This document shows, piece by piece, positions 9,377-18,879 of a stretch of DNA of 64,000 nucleotides. Source of the stretch: Aerococcaceae bacterium DSM 111176 (lineage in GTDB: Bacteria; Bacillota; Bacilli; Lactobacillales; Aerococcaceae); NCBI GenBank assembly GCA_015863215.1, contig JACBXN010000045.1, forward strand, positions 1-64,000. The letters are read 5' to 3'. Both the position numbers and the translations under genes were made by a program. The notes beneath the pieces were generated by a model. It worked only from the letters and a program-made list of their open reading frames with translations. It ran no database searches and was not told the origin of the DNA. Numbering within the stretch: the first letter of the stretch is position 1; every line of letters starts with the position of its first letter.

Positions 9377-10330
9377 ATGGCATTTGAACATGATACAGTG
9401 CTACTTCAAGAGACAATCGATGCGTTAGATGTCATTCCACATGGCATCTACGTTGACTGTACGCTCGGTGGCGCTGGACATGCACAATATTTATTAAGTC
9501 AATTGAATGAAATGGGGCATCTCTATGCCTTTGACCAAGACATCAACGCAATTAATAATGCGAAAGAAGTCTTGAAAGATGAAATTGAAGCAGGAAAAGT
9601 AACGCTCATCCACCGTAACTTCCGTGACATTGAGGCCGCTTTGAAAGAGCATAATGTCAAATATGTTGCTGGAATTTATTATGATTTGGGTGTCTCTTCG
9701 CCGCAATTAGATCACGGAGACCGTGGATTTAGTTACCGTCAAGAAGCACCTTTAGATATGCGCATGGATCAGTCTCAAACATTAACAGCGCATACGATTG
9801 TTAATGAATGGGATTTTAATGAACTATTACGTATCATTTCACGTTATGGCGAAGAACGATTTGCCAAACGAATTGCTAGAGCAATCGAACGTGAGCGTGA
9901 AATTAAAACGATTGAGACGACAACAGAATTAGCAGAAATTGTAAAAGAAGCTATTCCAGCAGCGACTCGTCGTACAGGCGGGCATCCTGCTAAGCGTACT
10001 TTTCAAGCATTGCGCATTGCAGTGAATGATGAATTAGGTGCGATTGAAGATTCAGTTGAAGCAGGGTTAAAAGTATTAACCGTTGGTGGGCGAATGAGCG
10101 TGATTTCATTCCATTCATTGGAAGACCGCATAGTGAAACAAATGTTTAAAGAAGCTAGCGCGATGCCGGATGTACCACCTAACTTGCCAATTATTCCAGC
10201 TGAATTCCAACCGGAATTTAAACTGATTAACCGCAAGCCCATTGTCGCAACAGATGAAGAATTAGAAGAAAATAACCGAGCGCGTAGTGCAAAATTACGT
10301 GTCATCGAGCGAACGTCATTTAAGAATTAA
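9377..10330 (+). CDS. rsmH: 16S rRNA (cytosine-1402-N4)-methyltransferase
   Basis: SAM-dependent methylation of C1402 in the decoding site of 16S rRNA. The ATG at 9377 is chosen over 9368 because AGAGAGG (9361-9367) then has normal spacing and the N-terminus becomes [17 protein letters not shown], as usual. The 317 aa protein shows the SAM motif [14 protein letters not shown], the GVSSPQLD segment, [18 protein letters not shown] and the late [12 protein letters not shown]. mraZ ends 18 bp upstream and ftsL begins 23 bp downstream. Confidence 0.96.
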   Translation: MAFEHDTVLLQETIDALDVIPHGIYVDCTLGGAGHAQYLLSQLNEMGHLYAFDQDINAINNAKEVLKDEIEAGKVTLIHRNFRDIEAALKEHNVKYVAGIYYDLGVSSPQLDHGDRGFSYRQEAPLDMRMDQSQTLTAHTIVNEWDFNELLRIISRYGEERFAKRIARAIEREREIKTIETTTELAEIVKEAIPAATRRTGGHPAKRTFQALRIAVNDELGAIEDSVEAGLKVLTVGGRMSVISFHSLEDRIVKQMFKEASAMPDVPPNLPIIPAEFQPEFKLINRKPIVATDEELEENNRARSAKLRVIERTSFKN

Positions 10331-10353
10331 GTTTTCAAGAAAGTAGGTGAAAA

Positions 10354-10746
10354 ATGCAAACCTTTGAAAATACAAATTCAACCTTTGTAAAAACTGACAA
10401 TATTCAATCAACACGATTAGCAGCAAAGCCAAAAGTTAACGAAAGAGTAATCGCTAGCCCAAGGGCTTTGACCAGGGGACAAAAGACTGTAATTTCAGTA
10501 AGTGTTTGTGTTTTTTTACTGCTCATATTTACAAACCTATTTGTACAATTTAAAGACGCACAAATCGTTCAAGAAATTGAACGCTATCAATTATCAGTGG
10601 GCGAATTAAACACAATGGCAGAAGGTGTCCGCAATGAAATTCATCAAGCGGCCAACTATGAAGATGTTAAGCAAGCAGCACAAGAAGAAAATATGACAAT
10701 TGAACAATCACGAGTGAAGGATATTCAAAGTGAAGATGGACAATAA
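10354..10746 (+). CDS. ftsL: Cell division protein FtsL
   Basis: A small bitopic divisome protein: basic N-terminal cytoplasmic part of about 43 aa, one membrane helix at about 45-66, and an extracytoplasmic heptad-like coiled coil (residues 70-125). Primary sequence of this family is weakly conserved, so the call rests on topology, length (130 aa) and position between rsmH and the class B PBP gene. Its last codons overlap the PBP start, as in many dcw clusters, implying coupled translation with its likely partner. Confidence 0.88.
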   Translation: MQTFENTNSTFVKTDNIQSTRLAAKPKVNERVIASPRALTRGQKTVISVSVCVFLLLIFTNLFVQFKDAQIVQEIERYQLSVGELNTMAEGVRNEIHQAANYEDVKQAAQEENMTIEQSRVKDIQSEDGQ

Positions 10747-12415
10747 AGATTCAAGATTTAATATTGTTGTGTTTGTTGCGTTTATCATTGTTGTATTTTT
10801 AATCTTTGGTGCACGACTGTTTCAAATTGGTGTTGTTAACGAAGTGAACGATGTTGCATTCGAGCCAATGGACCACAAACAAACCCAATTAAGAAGTAGT
10901 AATCTACCAACACGCAGAGGAAGTATCTTGGACCAATCGGGCCAACCAATTGCTGTAGATACTACTTCTTATTCTATTTATGCGAATGTGGACGACAATC
11001 CAGAAACAGCGAGTATTGAGGATGTTGACTTAGCTGCACAAATTTTGAGTGAGTATTTACCATTAACGATAGATGAAATTATTAATATTTTAAGAACGCC
11101 CGGTGCCTCTCAAGTTGAATTTGGGGGAGCGGGGCAAGGTTTAACATTAGAGCAGAAAATGAGCATTGAACAACATGACTTATCAGGCATTTTCTTTACG
11201 CAAAATCCTGATCGTAATTATTTAAATCCTCTATTTGCATCGCATCTGATTGGTTACACTCTTCCTGAAGAAGTAAATGAAGGTGAATCAACACAAATCG
11301 CGGGGCAAATTGGAATTGAGTTTGCATACGATGATCAATTGAATGAATATCAAATAGCAGATTCAGAGAGTGGTGTCGCGTCAGGGCGTGATATCACATT
11401 AAGTTTGGAAATGAATTTACAAAATTATTTAGAAGATTTATTAACGACCACCAATGATAAGTATCAACCGAAGAATATGGCGGCATACTTAGTCGAAGTG
11501 GAAACTGGAAGATTACTCGCATCTGGTCAACGACCGAGTTTTAATCTCAATACTCTAGACGGGATTGAAGCTGAATGGCGTAATTTATTAGTAGAAAACG
11601 CCTATGAACCCGGGTCGACGATTAAAATTTTAACTACCGCTGCCGCTTATGATTTAGGCATTGTCCAACCAACTGACACATTTATGTCTGGGGAAATTGA
11701 TCTTTACGGGACAACGGTTAAGGATTATAACGAAGTCGGTTGGGGTGAAATTACTTACGATGAAGGTCTTGTCCACTCGAGTAACGTTGGGGTGGCAGAG
11801 TTAATTGAGAAGATGGGGACAACTAGATGGCAAGAAACGCTGGCTGATTTCGGGTTTGGTGAAACAACCGATTCTGGTTTAGCCAACGAAAGTCCGGGAG
11901 ACATTAATTTTGATAACCCGGTTTCAGCGATAATGTCAGGTTTTGGTCAAGGTTTACTAACCAGCCCAATTCAATTACTGCAAGCTTATTCTATGATTGG
12001 TAATGATGGTCAGATGATGAAACTGCAGTATATTGACCAAGTTGAAGGCCAACAACCCAATAGTCCAACCATCATCAAACAAGGAATTAGTCCTGAAGTG
12101 GCCAATCATATCTTAGATGTAATGGTCCAAACGGTTGAGGATCCTGAAGGAACTGCAAGAGATTTTGATAACCCGAATACACAAATTGCAGCCAAAACAG
12201 GAACTGCACAAATTGCCGATCCAAACGGAGCGGGGTACTTAACGGGTCCAACCGATTATTATTTCTCTGTGGTCAGTTTCTTCCCAGCGGAAGATCCTAA
12301 ATATATGTTGTATGTCAATTTACAACAACCACAGACACCGAATCAAAGGACAGGTGCTCAAATTATTGGGGAATTATTCCATCCATTTGTCGATTATGTT
12401 ATGATAAATGACTAG
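10730..12415 (+). CDS. Class B penicillin-binding protein (septal, FtsI/PBP2x type) without PASTA domains
   Basis: Division transpeptidase: one N-terminal membrane segment (residues 12-33), a dimerisation/pedestal region starting at LPTRRGSILDQ, and a transpeptidase domain with the three active-site motifs STIK (Ser about 296), SSN (about 350) and KTGT (about 489). The 561 aa protein ends about 70 residues after KTG, whereas streptococcal and enterococcal PBP2x, and Bacillus PBP2B, carry PASTA modules and are longer. A GTG start at 10730 fits the AAGGA site; ATG at 10736 is an alternative. The gene overlaps ftsL by 17 bp. murE follows after 119 bp without recognisable signals. Confidence 0.93.
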   Translation: MKMDNKDSRFNIVVFVAFIIVVFLIFGARLFQIGVVNEVNDVAFEPMDHKQTQLRSSNLPTRRGSILDQSGQPIAVDTTSYSIYANVDDNPETASIEDVDLAAQILSEYLPLTIDEIINILRTPGASQVEFGGAGQGLTLEQKMSIEQHDLSGIFFTQNPDRNYLNPLFASHLIGYTLPEEVNEGESTQIAGQIGIEFAYDDQLNEYQIADSESGVASGRDITLSLEMNLQNYLEDLLTTTNDKYQPKNMAAYLVEVETGRLLASGQRPSFNLNTLDGIEAEWRNLLVENAYEPGSTIKILTTAAAYDLGIVQPTDTFMSGEIDLYGTTVKDYNEVGWGEITYDEGLVHSSNVGVAELIEKMGTTRWQETLADFGFGETTDSGLANESPGDINFDNPVSAIMSGFGQGLLTSPIQLLQAYSMIGNDGQMMKLQYIDQVEGQQPNSPTIIKQGISPEVANHILDVMVQTVEDPEGTARDFDNPNTQIAAKTGTAQIADPNGAGYLTGPTDYYFSVVSFFPAEDPKYMLYVNLQQPQTPNQRTGAQIIGELFHPFVDYVMIND

Positions 12416-12534
12416 TCCAAAACGGATCAAAATCGGAATTTCAAAAAATCTCTACCAAATCTTAAAACCATCCAATTCCAGTTTAATGAACAAAATTTAG
12501 AATATCCTATTTTAAATTTAGAAAGGGTAATACT

Positions 12535-14043
12535 ATGAATCAAACAGAACTCCTTAGTCCAATAAGAAGTTATCGAATATATGATCAAGCAAATAAATTA
12601 AATGAAGAAGTAACAACATTAGTCAATGACACACGCCAAGTAATCCCTGGAAGTTGTTTTATCGCAATTCGAGGGGAACACTTTGACGGCCATTCAGCCA
12701 TCCAGGAGGTAATCCAAGACGGGGCTGGTTTAGTCATTGTTGAAGAGGTGCCAGAAGATGTGGAAACACTCAGCACGCAAGCAACGATCGTTGTTGTACC
12801 GAGTACTTTTCGCGCGCAAGCGTTCTTGTCGAATCAATTTTACGGTGAGCCGTCAACGAAATTAAATTTAGTGGCGGTAACGGGAACGAACGGAAAAACA
12901 ACGACAGCGAATATGATCAACGACTTGTTAGAAGGTTTGGACCGCAAAACAGGCATGATTGGGACGATGCATTATAAAGTCGACCAATCATACTATCCAG
13001 CAGTAAACACGACGCCAAATTCGATGGTCTTACAAGGTTTATTCCACGAAATGGTTGATGCTGGCGTAACAGACACAGTTATCGAAGCGTCTTCGCATGC
13101 CCTACAATTAGGTCGTTTGTGGGGGACTGACGTTGATTGTGCAGTGTTTACAAACTTAACGCGTGAACATATCGATTTCCACAAAACAATGGAAAATTAC
13201 GCTTACGCTAAAAGTTTATTGTTCAGTCAATTAGGCCAAAGAACCCAAGATGGGAAAGTAAAGCTTGCGGTCTTAAATGATGACGATGAATATGCGTCGG
13301 TTATGGCTCAAGCGACCAGTGCAGAGATTGTGACTTACTCTCTTGTTAATCCGAACGCAACAGCATTTAGTGATAATATCCGTTTATTAGACAATCAAAC
13401 GACGTTCACACTTCATATTTATGACAAAGCGTTTGAGGTAGCGATTCCGATGTTAGGAACGTATAATATTTCGAATTATATGGCTGCTTTTTTAGTGATG
13501 CATGAATATTATGGTTACTCTCCAGAAACGATCATTGAAGCGACAAACAAACACTTTGAAGGTGTTTCAGGACGAATGGAAGTCATTGATTCAGAAACAG
13601 ATTTTGAAGTAGTGGTTGACTTTGCGCATACGCCAGATGCATTGGAGAATGTTTTAGTTGAATTGAATCGCTTCAAGAAAGGCCGTATTATCACATTATT
13701 CGGTCATTCAGGTGGAAACCGCGACAGCGGGGCACGGCCTGAACTGGGAGATATTTTATTCAAATATAGTGACGAGATAGTCTTTACTGCAGATAATCCA
13801 CGATTTGAAGATGTGACTGCGATTTGCGAAATGATGATTCAAGATCATGACGAAAAACCATACACTATTATTGAAAAACGTGAAGAAGCAGTAAATTTTG
13901 CATTGGAACTCGCGCGTGAGAATGATATAGTATTATTTGCTGGAAAAGGCGGGGAACCGTATCAAATTATAGGTGACGAAAAATTACCTTATAACGAAGC
14001 AGAATATATTAAACAACAACTAGAAGAAATGAAATTGGTCTAG
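12535..14043 (+). CDS. murE: UDP-MurNAc-tripeptide synthetase
   Basis: Adds the third amino acid to UDP-MurNAc-L-Ala-D-Glu in the cytosol. The 502 aa protein has the ATP loop VTGTNGKTTT (about 117-124), the EASSHALQLGR segment, TNLTREHIDFH, and a C-terminal ligand domain with GHSGGNRDSGARPELG. The substrate-selecting position reads ADNPRFED (about 419-426). The DNPR form is characteristic of meso-diaminopimelate enzymes, while lysine enzymes of Staphylococcus and Streptococcus have DNPA. This predicts m-DAP in the wall, but the rest of the motif is not canonical. GAAAGGG precedes the ATG. Confidence 0.95.
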   Translation: MNQTELLSPIRSYRIYDQANKLNEEVTTLVNDTRQVIPGSCFIAIRGEHFDGHSAIQEVIQDGAGLVIVEEVPEDVETLSTQATIVVVPSTFRAQAFLSNQFYGEPSTKLNLVAVTGTNGKTTTANMINDLLEGLDRKTGMIGTMHYKVDQSYYPAVNTTPNSMVLQGLFHEMVDAGVTDTVIEASSHALQLGRLWGTDVDCAVFTNLTREHIDFHKTMENYAYAKSLLFSQLGQRTQDGKVKLAVLNDDDEYASVMAQATSAEIVTYSLVNPNATAFSDNIRLLDNQTTFTLHIYDKAFEVAIPMLGTYNISNYMAAFLVMHEYYGYSPETIIEATNKHFEGVSGRMEVIDSETDFEVVVDFAHTPDALENVLVELNRFKKGRIITLFGHSGGNRDSGARPELGDILFKYSDEIVFTADNPRFEDVTAICEMMIQDHDEKPYTIIEKREEAVNFALELARENDIVLFAGKGGEPYQIIGDEKLPYNEAEYIKQQLEEMKLV

Positions 14044-14061
14044 TCATAAAGGAGTAAACAA

Positions 14062-15012
14062 ATGCAATCTATTGTCACTTTGACGACAAGTTTTCTATTA
14101 ACATTAATATGTACGCCACTATTTATCCAATATTTCCGTAGGAAAAAACTCGGCCAAACAACGCGTGAAGACGGTCCATTATGGCATGAAGCGAAAACTG
14201 GAACACCGACAATGGGAGGAACAGTTTTCACTTTAGCGGCAATGGTGACTATTTTATTCTTAGGTTTAATTTTTAACCAATTGAATGGCTTTACAGTGAG
14301 TATTGTTTTAACTCTAGGAGTATTTGGTGGTATTGGTTTTGTGGATGACTTCATTAGTATTTTCAAACAGCAAAATGAAGGTTTAACATCGAGTCAAAAA
14401 TTTATTGCTCAAGTTGTTTCGTCATTTTTAATTATTATCCTAGGTGGAGCTTTAGGAATTGACTGGACAGCAAATATTTTTGGCTTCCAATTACAAAATA
14501 CGATTTTAATTGCACTCTTTGCTTCATTCTGGATGGTTGGTTTCTCAAATGCGACCAACTTAACAGATGGACTTGATGGTTTAGCAACTGGTTTATCGAT
14601 CATCGCTTATGGAACATATGCTTGGATTGCTTATCAAGAAGCGAATCATGCTGTTTTATTCAGTTGTTTAGCAGTAATTGGTGGTTTAGTCGCTTTCCTA
14701 TTTTATAATAAAAAACCGGCGAAAATCTTTATGGGTGACGTTGGTTCACTTGCTTTAGGTGCTGGTTTAGCAATTATTTCATTCATGTTAGACCGCCCGC
14801 TAAGTTTATTAGTGATTGGTTCAGTATTCGTGATTGAAACTGCCAGTGTTATTTTACAAGTCGCGTCATTTAAAACACGCGGAAAACGTATTTTCAAAAT
14901 GAGCCCGATTCACCATCACTTTGAAATGAGCGGTTGGAGCGAGTCACGTGTGGTTTACACATTTTGGGCATTTGGTTTAGCCAGTTCAGTGTTATATTTA
15001 CTACTTACTTAA
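14062..15012 (+). CDS. mraY: Phospho-N-acetylmuramoyl-pentapeptide transferase
   Basis: Polytopic membrane enzyme that moves phospho-MurNAc-pentapeptide onto undecaprenyl phosphate to make lipid I. In the 316 aa protein the family motifs appear in order: GTPTMGG near residue 49, FVDDFISI near 94, NATNLTDGLDGLATG near 160 with the catalytic aspartates, FMGDVGSLALG near 224 and MSPIHHHFEMSGW near 280. About ten hydrophobic segments are visible. It follows murE by 18 bp with an AAGGAG site. A possible internal promoter and hairpin separate it from murD. Confidence 0.97.
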   Translation: MQSIVTLTTSFLLTLICTPLFIQYFRRKKLGQTTREDGPLWHEAKTGTPTMGGTVFTLAAMVTILFLGLIFNQLNGFTVSIVLTLGVFGGIGFVDDFISIFKQQNEGLTSSQKFIAQVVSSFLIIILGGALGIDWTANIFGFQLQNTILIALFASFWMVGFSNATNLTDGLDGLATGLSIIAYGTYAWIAYQEANHAVLFSCLAVIGGLVAFLFYNKKPAKIFMGDVGSLALGAGLAIISFMLDRPLSLLVIGSVFVIETASVILQVASFKTRGKRIFKMSPIHHHFEMSGWSESRVVYTFWAFGLASSVLYLLLT

Positions 15013-15048
15013 TCAATCATTACGTTTTCTTTAAATCATTACTTTTAC

Positions 15049-15077
15049 GTTATTTTTTGCCGTAAATATGGTAAAAT
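15049..15077 (+). promoter_or_regulatory. Possible internal promoter before murD
   Basis: An extended -10 (TGGTAAAAT, 15069-15077) has only a weak -35 (GTTATT at 15049). It could allow murD-murG expression apart from the upstream dcw genes. Confidence 0.35.
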
Positions 15078-15101
15078 ACTTAAAAGTAGAATACAAAAAA
15101 T

Positions 15102-15156
15102 AAAGGATTCTTTGTTATCAATCCGTAGATTTCTACACTGATAACAGAGAGTCCTT
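15102..15156 (+). promoter_or_regulatory. Large hairpin in the murD leader
   Basis: aaagga...tgttatca pairs with tgataaca...tccttt, an interrupted stem of about 19 bp around a 17-base loop. It lacks a strong T run, so it may be a leader structure or a weak terminator of mraY. Confidence 0.5.
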
Positions 15157-15194
15157 TCGTTAATTAAACAGTAATTTTTAACTTAGGAGATAAT

Positions 15195-16565
15195 ATGAAA
15201 TCAACACAAGATTTAACAAATAAACACATTTTAGTTTTAGGCTATGCGATGACCGGTAAGAGTGTGGTTGATTTTCTAGTCAAACAAGGCGCGAATGTCA
15301 CACTTAATGACCGAGGGGATCTATCGACAGACCCGTCGGTTTCTTTTCTTATTGAAAAAGGCGTTACAGTTGTAGACGGTGGTCACCCGCTGGAATTATT
15401 GGACGGAGAGTTGGATTTTATCGTCAAAAATCCGGGTATCCCATATTCGATACCAATTTTAAAAGAGGCGATGAAACGCCAAATTCCGATTTATACCGAC
15501 ATCGAATTAAGCTCACGATACGCAGCTGGGTCAATCGTTGGTATTACCGGTTCAAATGGTAAAACAACAACGACTGCATTATTATATGAAATTCTAAAAA
15601 ATCGCCCATCAGGCAAGGCGCATTTAGCTGGAAATATCGGGATTCCGACCCTTGATATTGTTCAAACAGCAACTGATTCTGATATAATTGTCATGGAAGT
15701 TTCAAGTTTCCAACTCGAGGGGACGGAGCAATTTCACCCTCAAATCGCTGTTTTAACGAACATTTTCGAAGCGCATCTGGATTATCACGGCAACCGTGAA
15801 AATTACGTCAATGCCAAGCTGAAATTAATCGCCAACCAAACGGCCAACGACTATTTAATTTACAATTATGACCAGCCCGAACTCCATGAATTAGTCGCTG
15901 ACGCGCCTTCTGTAAAAGTCCCGTTTTCGGTCGCTAATGTAGATGAATATGTTCGTTCGCAGGGGGTCTATGTTGAGGACGGTGTTGTTTACTATCAAGG
16001 AAAAGATTTATTTGAAACATCACTCATTCAAATCCCTGGTGAACACAATGTTCAAAACGTTATCGCAGCTGTTGCTGTAGCGATGATCGAAGGGGTTGAC
16101 CTGGACTCGATTAAAGCTGAAATCCATAAATATCAAGGGATGCCGCACCGGATTCAACCAATCGGGGAATTCGGTGGTAGACGCTATTACAATGATTCGA
16201 AGGCGACCAATGTTACTGCTACGATTACGGCACTCGATAGTTTCGAAGAGCCAATTGTATATATAGGTGGTGGACTTGATAGAGGGAACACTTTTGAAGA
16301 GTTAAAAGCGCACTTAAAATATGTGAAAGTGGCGGCATTATATGGCGAAACGAAAGAGAAGATGCGAGAGTCTTTCGTTGAAGCGGGCGTTCCAGTGGTG
16401 GAAGTATTCGAGACGCTAGAGGAAGCGACGGCCTTCGCGGACAGGGAAGCTGAGGTGGGGGAAGTCGTGTTATTCTCACCGAGTTGTGCATCTTGGGACC
16501 AATTCAAAAATTATGAAATCCGCGGCGAGACATTTGTCGAAGCGGTTAAGCAATTAAATAAATAA
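15195..16565 (+). CDS. murD: UDP-MurNAc-L-alanine--D-glutamate ligase
   Basis: Cytosolic ligase adding D-glutamate to UDP-MurNAc-L-Ala. The 456 aa protein has an N-terminal Rossmann-like domain (ILVLGYAMTGKSVVDFL), the Mur-ligase ATP loop GITGSNGKTTTT (about 115-126), NIGIPTLDI, the EVSSFQLEG segment, TNIFEAHLDYHG, YNDSKATN, and the C-terminal SPSCASWDQFKNYE. A TTAGGAGAT site precedes the ATG. murG starts 15 bp after the stop. Confidence 0.96.
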   Translation: MKSTQDLTNKHILVLGYAMTGKSVVDFLVKQGANVTLNDRGDLSTDPSVSFLIEKGVTVVDGGHPLELLDGELDFIVKNPGIPYSIPILKEAMKRQIPIYTDIELSSRYAAGSIVGITGSNGKTTTTALLYEILKNRPSGKAHLAGNIGIPTLDIVQTATDSDIIVMEVSSFQLEGTEQFHPQIAVLTNIFEAHLDYHGNRENYVNAKLKLIANQTANDYLIYNYDQPELHELVADAPSVKVPFSVANVDEYVRSQGVYVEDGVVYYQGKDLFETSLIQIPGEHNVQNVIAAVAVAMIEGVDLDSIKAEIHKYQGMPHRIQPIGEFGGRRYYNDSKATNVTATITALDSFEEPIVYIGGGLDRGNTFEELKAHLKYVKVAALYGETKEKMRESFVEAGVPVVEVFETLEEATAFADREAEVGEVVLFSPSCASWDQFKNYEIRGETFVEAVKQLNK

Positions 16566-16580
16566 GGATGTGTTAGGAAG

Positions 16581-17702
16581 ATGAAATCAATCAAACGCGT
16601 AGTCGTGTCAGGCGGGGGAACCGGCGGGCACATTTATCCAGCGATTTCAATTTACCAAGCAATTAAAGAGAAAAATCCCGACGTGGAAGTGTTATATATC
16701 GGGACTGAAAAGGGGTTAGAGGCTGAAATTGTACCAAAAGCCGGCATCCCATTTAGATCAATTGAAATTCAAGGGTTGAAACGCAGTTTATCAGTCGACA
16801 ATATTCGTTCACTTTATTTAATGGCAACGAGTTCCATTAAAGCAGGACGCATTGTCCGTGATTTTAAACCTGATGTAGTCATCGGAACGGGCGGCTATGT
16901 TTGTGCACCTGTTTTATGGGGCGCAAGTATTGCTAAAATTCCAACGTTTATCCATGAACAAAATAGTGTTGCAGGTGTAACGAATAAATTTTTAGCACGT
17001 TCAGTCGATAAAATCGGCATTTGTTTCGAAGATGTTCGACGCGATTTTGGAGCGAATGCAGACAAAGTAGTTTATACAGGAAACCCGCGTGCGCAAGAAA
17101 TTTTAGAAGTACCCGAAAACCCTGATATTTTACGTGAACAATTTGATTTAGATCCTGAAAAACCAACTGTTTTAGTATTTGGTGGTAGCCGTGGAGCACC
17201 AGCCATTAACAAAGCGGCAGTGGATGCAGTGGATTCATTCGTGGAAAGTAATTATCAAGTCATTATCGCAACAGGGACTATTCATTATGAAGAAATTGTT
17301 GAAGGTATCGGGCGTGATTTAAATGCGGAGACAGATAATGTGCGTATTGTTCCTTATATTGACAATATGCCTCAAGTATTCCAAGCGATTGATTTAGTGG
17401 TGAGTCGTAGTGGGGCAACGACATTGACGGAATTAACGGCATTGGGATTACCAAGTATTTTAATTCCGAGTCCTTATGTGACAAATAACCATCAAGAAGC
17501 GAATGCGCGGTCATTGGTTGATAATGAGGCTGCGATTATGATTCGTGAGAATGAGTTGAATGGTGGTTTGTTGTTTAGAATGGTGAATGATTTGATTGGG
17601 AATCCGAGTCGGTTGATGGTGATGGCGGAGAAGGCGAAGGAGCTGGGGACGCCGAATGCGAAGGACGATATAATGAAAGTGATCGAGTCGATTTTGAAAT
17701 AG
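16581..17702 (+). CDS. murG: Undecaprenyldiphospho-muramoylpentapeptide GlcNAc transferase
   Basis: Peripheral membrane GT-B glycosyltransferase that converts lipid I to lipid II. The 373 aa protein has the N-terminal glycine-rich loop VSGGGTGGHIYPA, HEQNSVAGVTNKFL, the second-domain loop FGGSRGAPAINKA and the UDP-GlcNAc pocket SRSGATTLTELTALGLPSILIPSPY. Codon use changes abruptly near the end: from 17514 to the stop I count 56 of 62 codons ending in G or T, against mixed endings upstream. The protein sequence there remains family-like, so this is a composition change and not a frameshift. A 1.2 kb repeat-filled region follows. Confidence 0.96.
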   Translation: MKSIKRVVVSGGGTGGHIYPAISIYQAIKEKNPDVEVLYIGTEKGLEAEIVPKAGIPFRSIEIQGLKRSLSVDNIRSLYLMATSSIKAGRIVRDFKPDVVIGTGGYVCAPVLWGASIAKIPTFIHEQNSVAGVTNKFLARSVDKIGICFEDVRRDFGANADKVVYTGNPRAQEILEVPENPDILREQFDLDPEKPTVLVFGGSRGAPAINKAAVDAVDSFVESNYQVIIATGTIHYEEIVEGIGRDLNAETDNVRIVPYIDNMPQVFQAIDLVVSRSGATTLTELTALGLPSILIPSPYVTNNHQEANARSLVDNEAAIMIRENELNGGLLFRMVNDLIGNPSRLMVMAEKAKELGTPNAKDDIMKVIESILK

Positions 17703-17733
17703 TTTTGATTTGAATTTTGTTTCCTGCATATTT

Positions 17734-18026
17734 GCATATCTGCGAGGAAAGGGTCATTCATTGCTGCCGTGGGACCGTCTTTCGCCTTCCTGCGGAATGG
17801 CTTCAGACTTTCACTCCCTATGAATCTGTTGCTGAGAGTGTTGAGCTTTAGCGATTACAGTCTCACATGCGACATAAAAGCAGTTAATCAATGAAAACTC
17901 ATCGAGAATAATTGTAGTCATAAATCTTAAAGCTAGACGAGGTAGCTTGCTTCGCTCGCACAGCTTCTATACGGGAGTAAATCCAATGACACGGCGCATT
18001 CATGCCCCTTTCCTCTTCGATATGCT
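17734..18026 (-). repeat. Long palindromic element A, copy 2 (inverted)
   Basis: Outer arms gcatat...atatgc enclose gaggaaagggtcattcat pairing with attcatgcccctttcctc. It is oriented opposite to copy 1 (the conserved gacggtcccacgg box appears as its complement) and is longer because of an internal insertion around 17830-17930. A small open frame near 17947-18141 overlaps it and is not considered a gene. Confidence 0.8.
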
Positions 18027-18140
18027 GGGCTTGTTGAGAAAATCAAAACTATTTTCTGATTTTGATAGGGAGAGTTTTGGTGTTGTGAGAGATTTTAGTG
18101 AGTGCTGGGAAGCTGAGTGTAGTTTTTTGAGTGAGGTGTA

Positions 18141-18444
18141 GATTAGCACAGGGTGCTAATCTATGCTTTGAAGAGATTGAAGTGACACATTCGTGTCACT
18201 TTGATTAGGGATTATAGGCTGGCAATTTTAAGATGACTAGTTTTGGGTCGAAGACCCAATGTTTAATCTTTGGCTGCCCCGTAGCGGGGCATCTACCTTA
18301 AATAAAAGGTGCCGATGCGACGCATCGGTTCATTAAAAGATCTAGAAAGCAGATTAATTGGTTTGTAGCAGAATAAACTTTGATTCCGACCAGCTGATGG
18401 AACAAGTTGTTCCATGGATCTGAAATAAAATGGGTCGATGGACC
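18141..18444. repeat. Run of at least six different hairpins
   Basis: Perfect hairpins of unrelated sequence follow each other: gattagcac/gtgctaatc (centre 18151), agtgacac/gtgtcact (18191), ttgggtc/gacccaa (18251), gccccg/cggggc (18283), ccgatgcg/cgcatcgg (18320), tggaac/gttcca (18406). The spacing is about 32-41 bp, or larger where a unit may be missing. The last unit shares the accaagttgt word with the 8.4 kb array. Confidence 0.75.
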
Positions 18445-18562
18445 AAGTTGTCTCATAAAAGCTGTAAACTAATTGAATTCAGTTTTATACTCAATACAAA
18501 CACATACGTATTGATTTTGTTTAAATATATCTAACAACACTTATTTTAGAATGTAATTAATT

Positions 18563-18845
18563 AATTTGCGTAATACAGCCATCATTTTCCCGTGGGAAAA
18601 AGGGATTTTGGCGCAGCTACTAAGGCTGTTGGCACTTTAGTGCCTTACAGACTTGTATGCGTAATAAATGCAGTTTAGTAACATAATGCATTTATTATAC
18701 ATATCGTCTGTTATTATTTTAACCAGCCGAGCATAGTAGTTCTAGTGCGAAGCACGTAGAAATACTCTAGCCAAAATAGTCCGTAATAACCGAAGGTTAT
18801 GAAGGCGTCCCCCACGGAGAAAATGATGACTGTATGAAGCAAATT
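18563..18845 (+). repeat. Long palindromic element B, copy 1
   Basis: Termini are aatttgc and gcaaatt. The outer stem pairs tacagccatcattttc with gaaaatgatgactgta and cccgtggg with cccacgg. Inside are the hairpins aataacc/ggttat and a larger stem around gtgcgaagcac. It also contains a module around ggcactttagtgcc that is shared with the 48.5 kb and 36.4 kb copies. It ends just before the divIB ribosome site, so it should be in the divIB 5' leader or near its promoter. Confidence 0.85.
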
Positions 18846-18879
18846 CATTGCGAACCATATTAGAAAGGAGGCGACCCAC

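Noticed and set aside
17947-18141. 64-codon ORF
   Set aside because: It overlaps the end of element A copy 2, and its sequence follows the palindrome.
18563-18845. Element B as an insertion sequence
   Set aside because: No transposase ORF is present and no target duplication is visible at the ends; at most it would be a non-autonomous element.
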